This document shows positions 1 through 8,193 of a DNA stretch of 64,000 nucleotides, one piece after another. Positions within the stretch are counted from its first letter, which is position 1; each line of letters begins with the position of its first letter. Source of the DNA: an uncultured Rhodospirillaceae bacterium (GTDB taxonomy: Bacteria > Pseudomonadota > Alphaproteobacteria > Azospirillales > Azospirillaceae); contig CALBDS010000053.1 of the NCBI GenBank assembly GCA_937927415.1, forward strand, positions 197,108 through 261,107, read 5' to 3'. The position numbers and the translations under genes are program-made. The notes beneath the pieces were generated by a model. That model saw nothing but the letters and a program-made list of their open reading frames with translations, searched no databases and was not told the DNA's origin.

Positions 1-857
1 GTCCGCATGTCCGCGGGGCGAAAACCTGCGTCCTGATGGACGAGGGTCCAGCGGTCCCCGTCGCGGTGGTAGCGTGACAGCGGTCCCGGCGTGAAAAAGG
101 CGCCGTCCCATGACCGCACCTCCAGCGTCACGGTATGGGCGCCGTCCTCGCGGCCGATCACGATCCGGTTGTAGGCGTTGGCCTCGTTGCGCCGGCGGGT
201 GGAGGTGGCGGTGGACGCCTGCGCCACCAGAATCGACCGGGCCACCTGGGTGTGGTGGGTCATGATGTCGCCGCTGTAGGCCCGGTGCAGGTGACCGGCC
301 AGCACCAGATCGACGCCGCACGCCTCCAGCATCGGCACCACCAGCCGGTGGCGCCCCACCAGCCGGGTGGCGGGGGCGTCGGGCGGCGGCAGGAACGGGT
401 GGTGGGTGAACAGGATCTTGAACACCGTCGGCGGCAGGGCGCCGAACACCTCCTGTATGCGGGCGATCTGGATCTGGTTCAGCCGGCCTTCGGAAAAATC
501 CAGAATGGCCGAGCGTGCGGTGTTCAGCCCCAGGACGGCGATCTCCGCGTCCACATGCACGGGGCTGAGGTCGCGGCTGATGTAGTGGCGGTACAGCCTC
601 AGCGGGCTGGTGAAGCGCAAAAAGACATTATAGACGGGAATGTCGTGGTTGCCCGGCACCACCATCACCGGAAACGGCAGCCGTTCCAGAAAGGCGCGGG
701 CCTGACGGAAATGGCTGTCCTTGGCCCGCTGCACCAGATCACCGGAAATCACCACCATGTCGGGGGCGACCCGCATCAGATCGGCCACCAGACCTTCGAC
801 CACCAGCCGGTCGATCCGTCCGAAATGCAGGTCGGAGATGTGGGCGACAGTCCTCAT
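1..857 (-). CDS. Metallophosphoesterase (CpdA-like), 3' end outside window
   Basis: Calcineurin-like phosphoesterase, probably a cytoplasmic phosphodiesterase of the CpdA/class III cyclic nucleotide type. The 285 codons visible carry the family's metal-binding blocks in order: SDLHFG near the N terminus, GDL, GNHD, then THHPF and GHLHR. The protein runs off the left edge, so the C terminus is missing. The ATG was chosen because the SDLHFG motif follows within ten residues, as usual in the family. It lies 14 bp downstream of the lipid kinase gene on the same strand and is probably cotranscribed with it. The true substrate (cyclic nucleotide, phospholipid or other phosphoester) cannot be read from the sequence; pairing with a lipid kinase makes a lipid-related role possible. 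Confidence 0.88.
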   Translation of the reverse strand, partial: MRTVAHISDLHFGRIDRLVVEGLVADLMRVAPDMVVISGDLVQRAKDSHFRQARAFLERLPFPVMVVPGNHDIPVYNVFLRFTSPLRLYRHYISRDLSPVHVDAEIAVLGLNTARSAILDFSEGRLNQIQIARIQEVFGALPPTVFKILFTHHPFLPPPDAPATRLVGRHRLVVPMLEACGVDLVLAGHLHRAYSGDIMTHHTQVARSILVAQASTATSTRRRNEANAYNRIVIGREDGAHTVTLEVRSWDGAFFTPGPLSRYHRDGDRWTLVHQDAGFRPADMR

Positions 858-871
858 GAACGCCGTTTCCG

Positions 872-1807
872 TCAGGGTTGGGCGGCCACCGGGGCCGCCT
901 GCGGCATCAGCACCCGCAGCGCGCGGGGCCGGATGCGGTAGACCAGCGGCGGGGTCAGCCGGCGGACCTCCCCGTCGTTGGCGACGCGCAGATGGCGGCG
1001 GCGGCTGTGCACGGTCAGGCCCGCCGTCTGGAAGGCGTCCAGCTCCTGATCCTGCTGCCAGGTGCCCAGCATCATCTTCCCCAGCAACCGCAGCATGCCC
1101 CAGGCGTTCCGGTGATGGGCGACATAGACGCCCAGCGTGCCGGAATCCAGCACCGTCCGCCGCACCACCGGGCCGAATCCGTGGGCATAGGGATTGTTGG
1201 ACACCGCGAGAATCGGGGTGCGCACCCGCCGCGGTGCTTGCAGCGCGCCATCCCCGGACCTCAGGTCCAGCCGCACATCGACGATGGGCAGGCGGTACAG
1301 ACCCTTGACCATCGCCAGCCCCATCGCCGGCCATTTGCGCAGGCCGTGGCGGCTGCGCTGGCGTTCGCGTTCCTGCACCATCGTGGGGTACAGCCCCAGG
1401 ACCGAGGTGTTGAGGAAGATTTCCCCGTTCACCTCGCCCACATCGATGGCGCCGACCATGCCGGCGGCCAGGGCGGCGGCGGCCTCGGCCAGGTCCGTGG
1501 GCGTGTTCAGGTCGCGGGTCAGCAGATTCATGGTGCCCAGCGGCAGGAACCCCACCGTCTTGCCGCTGGGCAGCAGGGTGTTGACCGCGGTGGCGATGGT
1601 GCCGTCGCCGCCGCCGACCACCACCACCTCGGCGTCGGAACGGGCGGCGGCTTCCAGCAGGGGACGGCAGCCGGGGCCGTCGGCCCCTTCCACCGTCACC
1701 TCCGCCCCCTGGGCCTGAAAGGCGGCGTGGATGACGGCCGCGGTTTCCGCAAAGGGAAGCCCGGCCAGGGTTCCGGCCTGTCGGTTCAGGATGACGGCGA
1801 TCTTCAT
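872..1807 (-). CDS. Diacylglycerol/lipid kinase family protein (YegS-like)
   Basis: A 311-residue protein of the DAGK catalytic-domain family, which phosphorylates lipid hydroxyls such as diacylglycerol with ATP at the inner membrane face. It starts MKIAVILNRQAG, typical for the family, and holds the nucleotide-binding block GGGDGT near residue 65 followed by LPLGTMN. Family members usually have GTxND; here the Asp position is Leu, so the match is not perfect. Length is normal. It sits just upstream of the metallophosphoesterase on the same strand (14-bp gap), suggesting a two-gene transcription unit. The precise lipid substrate is unknown. Confidence 0.88.
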   Translation of the reverse strand: MKIAVILNRQAGTLAGLPFAETAAVIHAAFQAQGAEVTVEGADGPGCRPLLEAAARSDAEVVVVGGGDGTIATAVNTLLPSGKTVGFLPLGTMNLLTRDLNTPTDLAEAAAALAAGMVGAIDVGEVNGEIFLNTSVLGLYPTMVQERERQRSRHGLRKWPAMGLAMVKGLYRLPIVDVRLDLRSGDGALQAPRRVRTPILAVSNNPYAHGFGPVVRRTVLDSGTLGVYVAHHRNAWGMLRLLGKMMLGTWQQDQELDAFQTAGLTVHSRRRHLRVANDGEVRRLTPPLVYRIRPRALRVLMPQAAPVAAQP

Positions 1808-1930
1808 GCCGGGATCTCGCGCGGTTGGGCCGTTTCGCCGAAGGGGCGGCCGGGGAATGAACGTTGCATGTGGGATGGTGCCCCGATCCTGTCCAGAGGG
1901 GCAACCCCACCGCCATCATCCTGTCGGAAC

Positions 1931-1969
1931 CCCCCAGCCGGAACCCCCAGCCGGAACCCCCAGCTGGAA
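1931..1969. repeat. Three tandem 13-bp repeats
   Basis: The unit CCCCCAGCYGGAA occurs three times head to tail (1931-1943, 1944-1956, 1957-1969), the third with one base changed. It lies about 125 bp upstream of the lipid kinase start. It may be a slippage-prone tract or a multi-site operator; nothing in the sequence decides between them. Confidence 0.8.
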
Positions 1970-2146
1970 CCGTTGAATCGCAGCCCGCGATTGCCGGCGA
2001 GGGAATGCACGATGCGGTTGCATGTCACGGAACGGCAAAAGGCTTGTGTTCCGGGTGGCGAATATAGTCTCTTGCACTATGGGAGGCGTGTGTCGGGATA
2101 TCGGCCCCCCAGCACTTGACCATGGGCGGATGGTTCCGATGCTTAA

Positions 2147-2172
2147 TTGACATTATTGAGATGATTGTCCAA
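2147..2172. promoter_or_regulatory. Candidate promoter/operator upstream of the MarR-type gene
   Basis: An AT-rich stretch about 100 bp upstream of the regulator start contains TTGACA at 2147-2152 and an imperfect inverted repeat, TTGACA opposite TGTCCAA, spanning 2147-2172. MarR-family proteins commonly bind such symmetric sites and regulate themselves. No clear -10 box at standard spacing was seen, so this is a weak call. Confidence 0.3.
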
Positions 2173-2270
2173 AAACGATGGGTTAATCTGTTTTTAAGCT
2201 ATCCCGGCGCGGAACAGGGTTAATGATTGGTTACCCTGTTGCCGCCCGGTTCGAGCCAAAGGAGACCGCG

Positions 2271-2744
2271 GTGCGCAAACCCTACTACGAAAGCATTCTT
2301 CTCATCGAAAGGCTGCATCGCCATTTTCTGGAAGTGTTGAAAACGGAATTGGATCGTTTGGGCATCCAGGACATCAACAACGTCCAGAGCCTGATCCTGT
2401 ACAACATTGGCGAAGACGAGATGACGGTCGGCGAATTGACGGCGCGCGGCTATTATCTTGGCTCGAACGTGTCGTACAACGTCAAGAAAATGGTCGAGAA
2501 CGGTTATCTGGTTCAGGAACGCTCGCCGCACGACCGCCGTTCGGTGCGTGTGCGCCTGTCGGACAAGGGCCTGGACCTGCGCGAGAAGATCAGCCAGATG
2601 TTCGAGCGCCATCTGGTGGCGCTGGACAAGGCCGGTTTCTCCGACGAGGAACTGACCAAGTGCAACGAAACCCTGCGCAAGCTGGAACGCTTCTGGTCGG
2701 CATCGCTCGACTACAGCGGCTTTCCAGTGAACACCGCCGCCTGA
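2271..2744 (+). CDS. MarR-family winged-helix regulator (LdtR/PetP-like)
   Basis: A 157-residue DNA-binding protein. The central part (ELTARGYYLGSNVSYNVKKM) matches the recognition-helix region of LdtR/PetP-type MarR proteins of alphaproteobacteria, and SPHDRRSVRVRLSDKG is the typical wing. LdtR in related bacteria controls cell wall L,D-transpeptidase and stress genes; whether that holds here is inference. The GTG at 2271 was preferred over an upstream ATG at 2223 because AAAGGAG (2258-2264) precedes it at good spacing and the extra 16 residues lack family similarity. It stands alone on the plus strand and is followed by a strong hairpin. Confidence 0.9.
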   Translation: MRKPYYESILLIERLHRHFLEVLKTELDRLGIQDINNVQSLILYNIGEDEMTVGELTARGYYLGSNVSYNVKKMVENGYLVQERSPHDRRSVRVRLSDKGLDLREKISQMFERHLVALDKAGFSDEELTKCNETLRKLERFWSASLDYSGFPVNTAA

Positions 2745-2828
2745 TGCCGGGGATTTGACCCGGTTTTGAGCGGTTGGCCGGTTTTGAGTGATCGGTCTGA
2801 GTAAGCGGCTCCTTGGCTCCCGACGGCA

Positions 2829-2862
2829 CCCTGCGGATGACATATCCGCAGGGCGCTTTCGT
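2829..2862 (+). terminator. Hairpin terminator after the MarR-type gene
   Basis: A perfect 10-bp stem CCCTGCGGAT / ATCCGCAGGG (2829-2838 and 2844-2853) with a 5-base loop, followed by CGCTTTCGTTTT. It lies 84 bp after the stop codon and before the convergent alanine dehydrogenase gene. Confidence 0.75.
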
Positions 2863-2903
2863 TTTGCCGGCCGTGCCGGATGTTGTCGCCGGAGTCGCGG
2901 CCG

Positions 2904-4022
2904 CTACAGGCCCAGAACCTCTTCCGCCGTGCGGAAGGGCAGGGATTGCGCCGCCGCCACCGCCTCACAGGTCAGAACGCCCCGGTGCACGTTCAGCCCG
3001 CGGCGCAGGTGCGGGTCGTTGGCCAGCGCCGTGCGGTATCCCTGATCGGCCAGCGCCAGCACGAAGGGCAAGGTGGCGTTGTTGAGGGCGAAGGTGGACG
3101 TGCGCGCCACCGCCCCCGGCATGTTCGCCACACAGTAATGCACCACCCCGTCCACCACATAGGTGGGATCGGCGTGGGTGGTCGGGTGGGAGGTTTCAAA
3201 GCATCCCCCCTGATCGATGGCCACATCGACCACCACCGCCCCGCGGGCCATGCGCGCCACCTGGGTGCGGCTGACCAGCTTGGGGGCTGCCGCACCGGGC
3301 AGCAGCACCGCGCCGATCACCAGATCGGCGGCCAGCACCTGTTCCTCGATGGTGTCCACGGTGGCGGCCAGGGTCTGGATGGACGGGCCGAACATCTGGT
3401 CCAGTTCCTTCAGCCGCGGCAGGGAGCGGTCGAGCACCGTCACCCGCGCCCCCAGCCCCACGGCCATGCGCGCGGCGTTGGTGCCGACCACGCCGCCGCC
3501 CAGCACCGCCACCCGCGCCGCGGGCACACCGGGCACCCCGCCCAGCAGCACCCCGCGCCCGCCTTGCGCCTTTTCCAGGCAATGGGCGCCGGCCTGGACC
3601 GCCATGCGGCCAGCAACCTCGCTCATGGGGGCCAGCAGCGGCAGCCCGCCGCGGGCGTCGGTCACGGTTTCATAGGCGATGGCCACAGCGCCGGAATCCA
3701 GCAACAGCGCCGTCTGTTCGGGGTCGGGGGCCAGATGGAGATAGGTGAACAGCACCTGATCCGGGCGCAGCATCCGGCATTCGGTGGGTTGCGGCTCCTT
3801 CACCTTGACGATCATGTCGGCGGCGGCGAACACCGTGCCGGCGTCGGGGCCGATCTCGGCTCCGGCGGCCTGATACTGGTCGTCGTCCAGACCGATGGCG
3901 TGACCGGCGTTGGTTTCCACCAGCACGCGATGGCCATGGTGGGTCAGTTCCCGCACCGAGGCCGGGGTCAACCCCACGCGGTATTCGTGATTTTTGATTT
4001 CCTTGGGCACACCGATGAGCAT
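2904..4022 (-). CDS. ald: Alanine dehydrogenase
   Basis: Catalyses NAD-dependent reversible deamination of L-alanine to pyruvate and ammonia. The 372-residue length equals the family norm. It starts MLIGVPKEIKNHEYRVG, has the substrate-binding lysine in VKVKEPQ and the catalytic histidine in TYLHLAP (about residue 95), and a Rossmann motif VLGGGVVGTNAARM around residue 170-185. A good ribosome site (GGAGAGGG) precedes the ATG. It is a single-gene unit, convergent with the MarR-type gene. No Lrp/AsnC-type activator, often next to ald, is present here. Confidence 0.97.
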   Translation of the reverse strand: MLIGVPKEIKNHEYRVGLTPASVRELTHHGHRVLVETNAGHAIGLDDDQYQAAGAEIGPDAGTVFAAADMIVKVKEPQPTECRMLRPDQVLFTYLHLAPDPEQTALLLDSGAVAIAYETVTDARGGLPLLAPMSEVAGRMAVQAGAHCLEKAQGGRGVLLGGVPGVPAARVAVLGGGVVGTNAARMAVGLGARVTVLDRSLPRLKELDQMFGPSIQTLAATVDTIEEQVLAADLVIGAVLLPGAAAPKLVSRTQVARMARGAVVVDVAIDQGGCFETSHPTTHADPTYVVDGVVHYCVANMPGAVARTSTFALNNATLPFVLALADQGYRTALANDPHLRRGLNVHRGVLTCEAVAAAQSLPFRTAEEVLGL

Positions 4023-4248
4023 GATTCCCTCTCCGGTCGGGAGAGCGCGGGCGCGTGGCCCGGCGGCTCTGGCTGTAGGCCCTTCTCATTTAAGACGCCG
4101 GGGGCGCTTCGCCACCTCCGAAGCGGGGGGATGAAAAAACAAAAGAGTCCGGGGACCTTTCCGCAGGTGCCATGTTGGGTTCCTGTGCGGTGCCGCAAAA
4201 ACGGGCCGCACGGGAATTCCCAACCGATCATCAGAAGCGGAGAAGGAT

Positions 4249-4752
4249 ATGGCTGTGGAAAAGGATATCGCCGCGGCGACAAAGGACACCGTCCACACCA
4301 GCGAAGCCGCCACACGCCGCGCCGCCGAGGCCGTCCGCCGCATGGCCGGCGAAACGGTGGGGCAGACGGCTTCCTACACGGCGGCGGCCGGGCAACGCGC
4401 CGGGGATCATGCCGCCCACCTGCTGAATGCCACCGCCGGGGCCGGCGGGATGATGGCGGAACAGGGACAGCGCGGTGTGGACGCCCTGACGCAGTACAAC
4501 GCCGCCCTGATGGCGGGGATGCAGGATCTGTGGCAGGAATGGATCGCCTTTGGCCAGGAAACCATGGAACGCCGGATGGACGCCTGGTCCACGCTGCTGC
4601 GTGCCACCACCCCGCAGAATGCCTTTGCGGTGCAGAGCCAGTGGATGAAGGACGAAATGACCATCGCCCTCAACCGCGGCATCCGCATGAGCCAGATGGC
4701 GGCCACCGCGCTCCACAACGCCGCCGGCCGGGTTGACCCGCGCCAGCCGTAA
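4249..4752 (+). CDS. Phasin family protein
   Basis: A 167-residue, Ala-rich, all-helical protein with the phasin pattern: a central QYNAALMAGMQDLWQEWIAF block (about residues 82-101) and a TTPQNAFAVQSQWMKDEM block after it. Phasins coat polyhydroxyalkanoate granules and control their size, so this suggests that the organism stores PHA. No PHA synthase or depolymerase lies nearby. The start is supported by GGAGAAGG immediately upstream. It converges with rlmJ, with only 7 bp between the stop codons. Confidence 0.88.
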   Translation: MAVEKDIAAATKDTVHTSEAATRRAAEAVRRMAGETVGQTASYTAAAGQRAGDHAAHLLNATAGAGGMMAEQGQRGVDALTQYNAALMAGMQDLWQEWIAFGQETMERRMDAWSTLLRATTPQNAFAVQSQWMKDEMTIALNRGIRMSQMAATALHNAAGRVDPRQP

Positions 4753-4759
4753 AGGCGGC

Positions 4760-5614
4760 TTAACCGTTGCCTGGCGACTGTTCGGGCACCAGCCAGTCCA
4801 CCCGGCTGGTGCCGCCCGACACCGCCAGCCGTTCTTGGAGCACCGGCATCATCTCCGCCAGGGTTTCGTCGAGCCGCCAGGGCGGGTTGATGATGACCAT
4901 GCCGCAACCGTTCAGCCGCAGATGGGTGTCTTCGGGGTGGATGGTCAGTTCGGCGGTGAGGATGCGGGGGATGCCGCTGTCGGCCAGCGCCTCGTGAAAA
5001 CGCCAGACCGCAGGCCGCTCCTTGATGGGATACCACAGGGCATAGATGCCGCCGGGCCAGCGTTTGTGCGTCCGCACCAGGGCGGCGGTCATGGTGGCGA
5101 ATTCGTCCGGGGATTCAAAGGGCGGGTCGGTCAGCACCAGCCCGCGCTTCTCCGGCGGCGGCAGGTGCGCCCTCAGCGCCTGATAGCCATCCATGTGGTG
5201 GACGGCGACGGCGCGGTCGCGGGCGAAAAGCTGTTTCAGCGTCTGCGCGTCCTGGGGGTGCAACTCCGCCAGGGTCATGCGGTCCTGTTCGCGCAGCAGG
5301 TGGCGCATCAGCAGCGGTGAGCCGGGATAGACCCGCAACACCCCGTCCGGGTTCAGCGCCTGCACCGCATCCAGATAGGGGGCAAGCGCCGGGTGGGGGC
5401 AGGGCCGTCCGAACAGCCGCCCGATGCCGTCGCGGTATTCCCCGGTGCGCTGGGCTTCATGCGCCGACAGGTCGTAGCGTCCGATGCCGGCGTGGGTGTC
5501 GAGAAGGCGGAAGGCCGCCGGCTTGGCCCGCAGATGGGTGACAGCCAGCGCCAGAACCGCGTGCTTCATCACATCGGCGAAATTGCCGGCATGATAGATG
5601 TGGCGATAATTCAT
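4760..5614 (-). CDS. rlmJ: 23S rRNA (adenine(2030)-N6)-methyltransferase
   Basis: RlmJ methylates N6 of A2030 in 23S rRNA using SAM. The 284-residue protein begins MNYRHIYHAGNFADVMKH, the diagnostic N terminus of the family, and carries the N6-methyltransferase motif as DPPFE (DPPYE in E. coli). The frame stays open upstream to about 5797, but the added residues are Pro/Ala-rich and unlike the family, so the ATG at 5614 was chosen. It is monocistronic. Confidence 0.95.
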   Translation of the reverse strand: MNYRHIYHAGNFADVMKHAVLALAVTHLRAKPAAFRLLDTHAGIGRYDLSAHEAQRTGEYRDGIGRLFGRPCPHPALAPYLDAVQALNPDGVLRVYPGSPLLMRHLLREQDRMTLAELHPQDAQTLKQLFARDRAVAVHHMDGYQALRAHLPPPEKRGLVLTDPPFESPDEFATMTAALVRTHKRWPGGIYALWYPIKERPAVWRFHEALADSGIPRILTAELTIHPEDTHLRLNGCGMVIINPPWRLDETLAEMMPVLQERLAVSGGTSRVDWLVPEQSPGNG

Positions 5615-5678
5615 GAAGGGCGGTTTAGCCGATCCGGGACCGGCTTGCCAACGGGTTTCCGCGCCGGACGGCACGCCA

Positions 5679-6353
5679 TCAATCGATGGCGGCGACCTGC
5701 TGGGCGTTGCGGTAGCTGCGGCGGGTGGCCGGGGTGACCGAGGCGTTGCCGGAGTCATCGCAGCCGGCGGATTCCAGCAGGCGGGCGCTGCGGGCATCCA
5801 GTTCGTTCAGGTTCTGCCAGACCTTGCAGACGTAATTGCGGCTCTGCCGGGTCGAGCCGCCGTTGTAGCGGGCGACGGCGGATTTCCAGCTTCCTTCATC
5901 GCTGTGCAGGCTGACCAGCAGGCGGGCGGCGTACCACACGTTCTGCTTCGGCTCGACGATGGCTTCGGTCGGCTGGAACTGGCCGCGGTGGTGGGCCAGC
6001 GAAAGCTGCATGCACCCGACATAGACGTTGCCGCGCGTCTGGCCGCGGCGGTCCTTCAGATGGCGGGAGGCGTCGGCGACGCTGTGGGCGTTCACCGCAC
6101 GGCCGTTGACGCTCATGGCGTAAGGGTGGGGAATGCCATCCTGGCCGCTTTCCACCAGGGCGATGGCAAGAAGAAGGCCGCGGGGGATGTTGAGCGCCTG
6201 CTCCGCTTCGGTCGCGTGCTGAACGCAGGCGTTGATGTCGGAGGTCTTACCGGCGGCGGCGGCGGGCTGAGCATCCGCGAGGCCGAGACCGAAGAGTGCT
6301 GCGGCGACCCATCCGCCGATCAACGCTCCGGTGCGTCGTACCCGTTTATCCAT
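5679..6353 (-). CDS. Secreted lytic transglycosylase (SLT domain)
   Basis: A 224-residue exported protein with a signal peptide (about residues 1-34, ending in an Ala-rich stretch) and a single SLT domain. The probable catalytic glutamate is Glu68 in ALVESG; GCMQLS and ARYNGG are the usual SLT core motifs. Such enzymes cleave the MurNAc-GlcNAc bond of peptidoglycan with 1,6-anhydro formation. A strong ribosome site (AAGGAGG) precedes the ATG. The small size and soluble form resemble enzymes that open the wall for envelope-spanning machines, but no flagellar or secretion operon adjoins it. It is monocistronic. Confidence 0.88.
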   Translation of the reverse strand: MDKRVRRTGALIGGWVAAALFGLGLADAQPAAAAGKTSDINACVQHATEAEQALNIPRGLLLAIALVESGQDGIPHPYAMSVNGRAVNAHSVADASRHLKDRRGQTRGNVYVGCMQLSLAHHRGQFQPTEAIVEPKQNVWYAARLLVSLHSDEGSWKSAVARYNGGSTRQSRNYVCKVWQNLNELDARSARLLESAGCDDSGNASVTPATRRSYRNAQQVAAID

Positions 6354-6810
6354 GGCCCATCCTCCTTACCTTGGTGCCGGCCCGCTCGCGCGCGGGCACC
6401 GCGCGTTTGCGCGGGTTTGTCTTCCGATCGCCGATTACTCGTTCGACGACCGCCTCCTAACGAAAAGTCAGCGCCCACCATCAGGCGTTGGCTGAACTGT
6501 TCGCAAACCACCGCCCCGTGTCAACAGGCTTCGTAACATGTCCTACGTCGGAGGTATGGTTTACCCGTGCGATGCAACAGTCGCTGTGACCGATGGATGT
6601 ATTTTAGAAAAAGGTACCAAATTCCTGAATTCCCAACGAAAAACGCTGAGATTGATAACGTTTCTCCCCTGTGCGCGGTGGGGGTGTGGCGTGGTGCTGT
6701 GTCGCAGATGCCACAGACGAAAGGCAAAGTTTTTTTCCCTTGCAGCATGGCTTTGCGGTGCGGCATTACTCTGCGCCCCACACTTTTTCCTCTTGATTCG
6801 GGCCAACGCT
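6354..6810. other. Intergenic region between the transglycosylase and the TPR-methyltransferase
   Basis: This 457-bp divergent spacer is richer in A+T than its surroundings between about 6540 and 6800. Open frames cross it, including an in-frame extension of the methyltransferase, but their codons lack the GC-rich third positions of real genes here. A hairpin CCGCGC-GTTT-GCGCGG (6399-6414) lies in the probable leader of the transglycosylase. No gene is supported. Confidence 0.6.
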
Positions 6811-8193
6811 TTGGATTCGAAGCAACATGCCGCCCCCGATGTGGCGGCCGGTCGTGCGGCACTGCTGCAGGACGGTTTCGACCATCTTGCCTCCGGCGAT
6901 AACGTGGCCGCCGCCGCTGTTCTGGGGCGCGCGGCATCCCTTCCCCCCGTTTCCGGCGACGATGCCGATGCCGCCTGTCTGGCCGACGCCTGCGCCGGCT
7001 GGGGGGAGGCGCTGGCCCTGACCGGCGATCCGGCGGGAGCCGTGGCGGCCTATGCCCGCGCCATCCATATAGAAGAAGTGTCGGGTGGGCGGGCGCGCTG
7101 GGTGTGGCGGCTGGCCCATGCCCAATCCCTGGCCGCCGCCGGTGACGGTGCGGCGGCGGATGCCTTCCGCGCCCTGGCCGGCGAACGGCCGGATTCAGCA
7201 CCGGCCCGTCTGGGACTGGGGATGGTCCTGGCCGCGGCGGGGCAAATCGGCGCGGCGCTGGACGAACTGCGGGAAGCGGCCTTCCTGTCGCCGGGCGACC
7301 CGGCGGTGACGGCAGCACTGGCCGGGGCGCTGGTGGATGCGGGCGATGCGCTGGCGGCGGTGGAACTGGTGGAACCGGCCCGGCGCCGCTTCGGCGACGA
7401 TCCGGCGCTGCTGGTGCCGCTGGGCCGCGCCTGGGCCGCGCTGCAGGAACCCGACAAGGCGCGGGCGGCGCTGGACGCGGCCCTGGCGGCGGATCCGGCG
7501 GATGCACGGGGGGCGGCGGCGGTGCTGGCGGCGTTGGACGGGGCGGACGAGGGGCTGAACCCAGCCTATGTGCGCGCCCTGTTCGACCGTTACGCCGAAC
7601 GGTTCGACGCCGATCTGGTGACCAAGCTGTCCTACACCGGGCCGGACCTTCTTCATGATGCGCTGGTGCGGGCGGCTGTGGCGGTGGGGCGGCCCGCGCG
7701 CTGGGACCGCGCGTTGGATCTGGGCTGCGGCACCGGGCTGATGGGGGTGCCGCTGCGCCCGCGGGTGGGGACGCTGGCCGGGGTGGATCTGGCCCCCCGC
7801 ATGGTGGACAAGGCCCGCGCCCGTCACCTCTACGATCATCTGGATGTCGGCGATGTGATCGACGCCATGGCGGTCCAGGCCGCGGCGTGGGATCTGTTGA
7901 CCGCCGCCGACGTGCTGGTCTATCTGGGCGATCTCCATCCGGTGATGGCGGCGGCGTCCCACGGCTTGCGTCCCGGCGGCTGGTTCGCCGCCACGGTCGA
8001 ACGGCTGGAGGAAGGGCAGGGGGATGTCGTCCTCGGCCCGGCCCGGCGCTACGCCCACGCCGAATCCCACATCCGCGCGGCGGCGGACGCGGCCGGGCTG
8101 GCGGTGCGGCTGCTGGAGCCGTGCTCTTCCCGTCAGGAACGGCGCCAGCCGGTGCCGGGTCTGGTGTTCGTGGTCGAACGGGTCAGAAACTGA
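6811..8193 (+). CDS. TPR-repeat protein with C-terminal SAM methyltransferase domain
   Basis: About 460 residues. The N-terminal 240 are Ala-rich paired helices of the tetratricopeptide type; the C-terminal part is a class I methyltransferase with the SAM motif LDLGCGTGLMGV and the acidic GVDLAPRMVDKA strand. This matches predicted methyltransferases with TPR repeats (COG4976-like), whose substrate is unknown. The start is uncertain: no in-frame ATG lies near the onset of coding bias, so TTG at 6811 is given, with GTG at 6841 as an alternative. The frame remains open to 6538 but that part looks noncoding. The 3' end overlaps the convergent phosphatase gene by 11 bp. Confidence 0.82.
   Translation: MDSKQHAAPDVAAGRAALLQDGFDHLASGDNVAAAAVLGRAASLPPVSGDDADAACLADACAGWGEALALTGDPAGAVAAYARAIHIEEVSGGRARWVWRLAHAQSLAAAGDGAAADAFRALAGERPDSAPARLGLGMVLAAAGQIGAALDELREAAFLSPGDPAVTAALAGALVDAGDALAAVELVEPARRRFGDDPALLVPLGRAWAALQEPDKARAALDAALAADPADARGAAAVLAALDGADEGLNPAYVRALFDRYAERFDADLVTKLSYTGPDLLHDALVRAAVAVGRPARWDRALDLGCGTGLMGVPLRPRVGTLAGVDLAPRMVDKARARHLYDHLDVGDVIDAMAVQAAAWDLLTAADVLVYLGDLHPVMAAASHGLRPGGWFAATVERLEEGQGDVVLGPARRYAHAESHIRAAADAAGLAVRLLEPCSSRQERRQPVPGLVFVVERVRN

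Larger units (their letters stand above)
1808..2270. other. Intergenic region between the lipid kinase and the MarR-type gene
   Basis: This 463-bp divergent spacer has no convincing gene; the short open frames in it have atypical composition. It contains three tandem 13-bp repeats (1931-1969) on the kinase side and becomes AT-rich from about 2140 towards the regulator, where a promoter or operator is most likely. Confidence 0.6.

Noticed and set aside
1926..1974. Possible EcfG promoter formed by GGAAC and CGTT
   Set aside because: The spacing to CGTT is 13 or 26 bp instead of 16-17; the GGAAC copies come from the tandem repeat.
4107..4127. Inverted repeat CGCTTCG/CGAAGCG between ald and the phasin gene
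   Set aside because: Stem is only 7 bp, with no T-run or clear promoter elements, so no function was assigned.
6538..6810. N-terminal extension of the TPR-methyltransferase with a hydrophobic segment resembling a signal peptide
   Set aside because: Codons in this part lack the GC-rich third positions of the gene, contain rare codons and have no ribosome site, so it looks noncoding.
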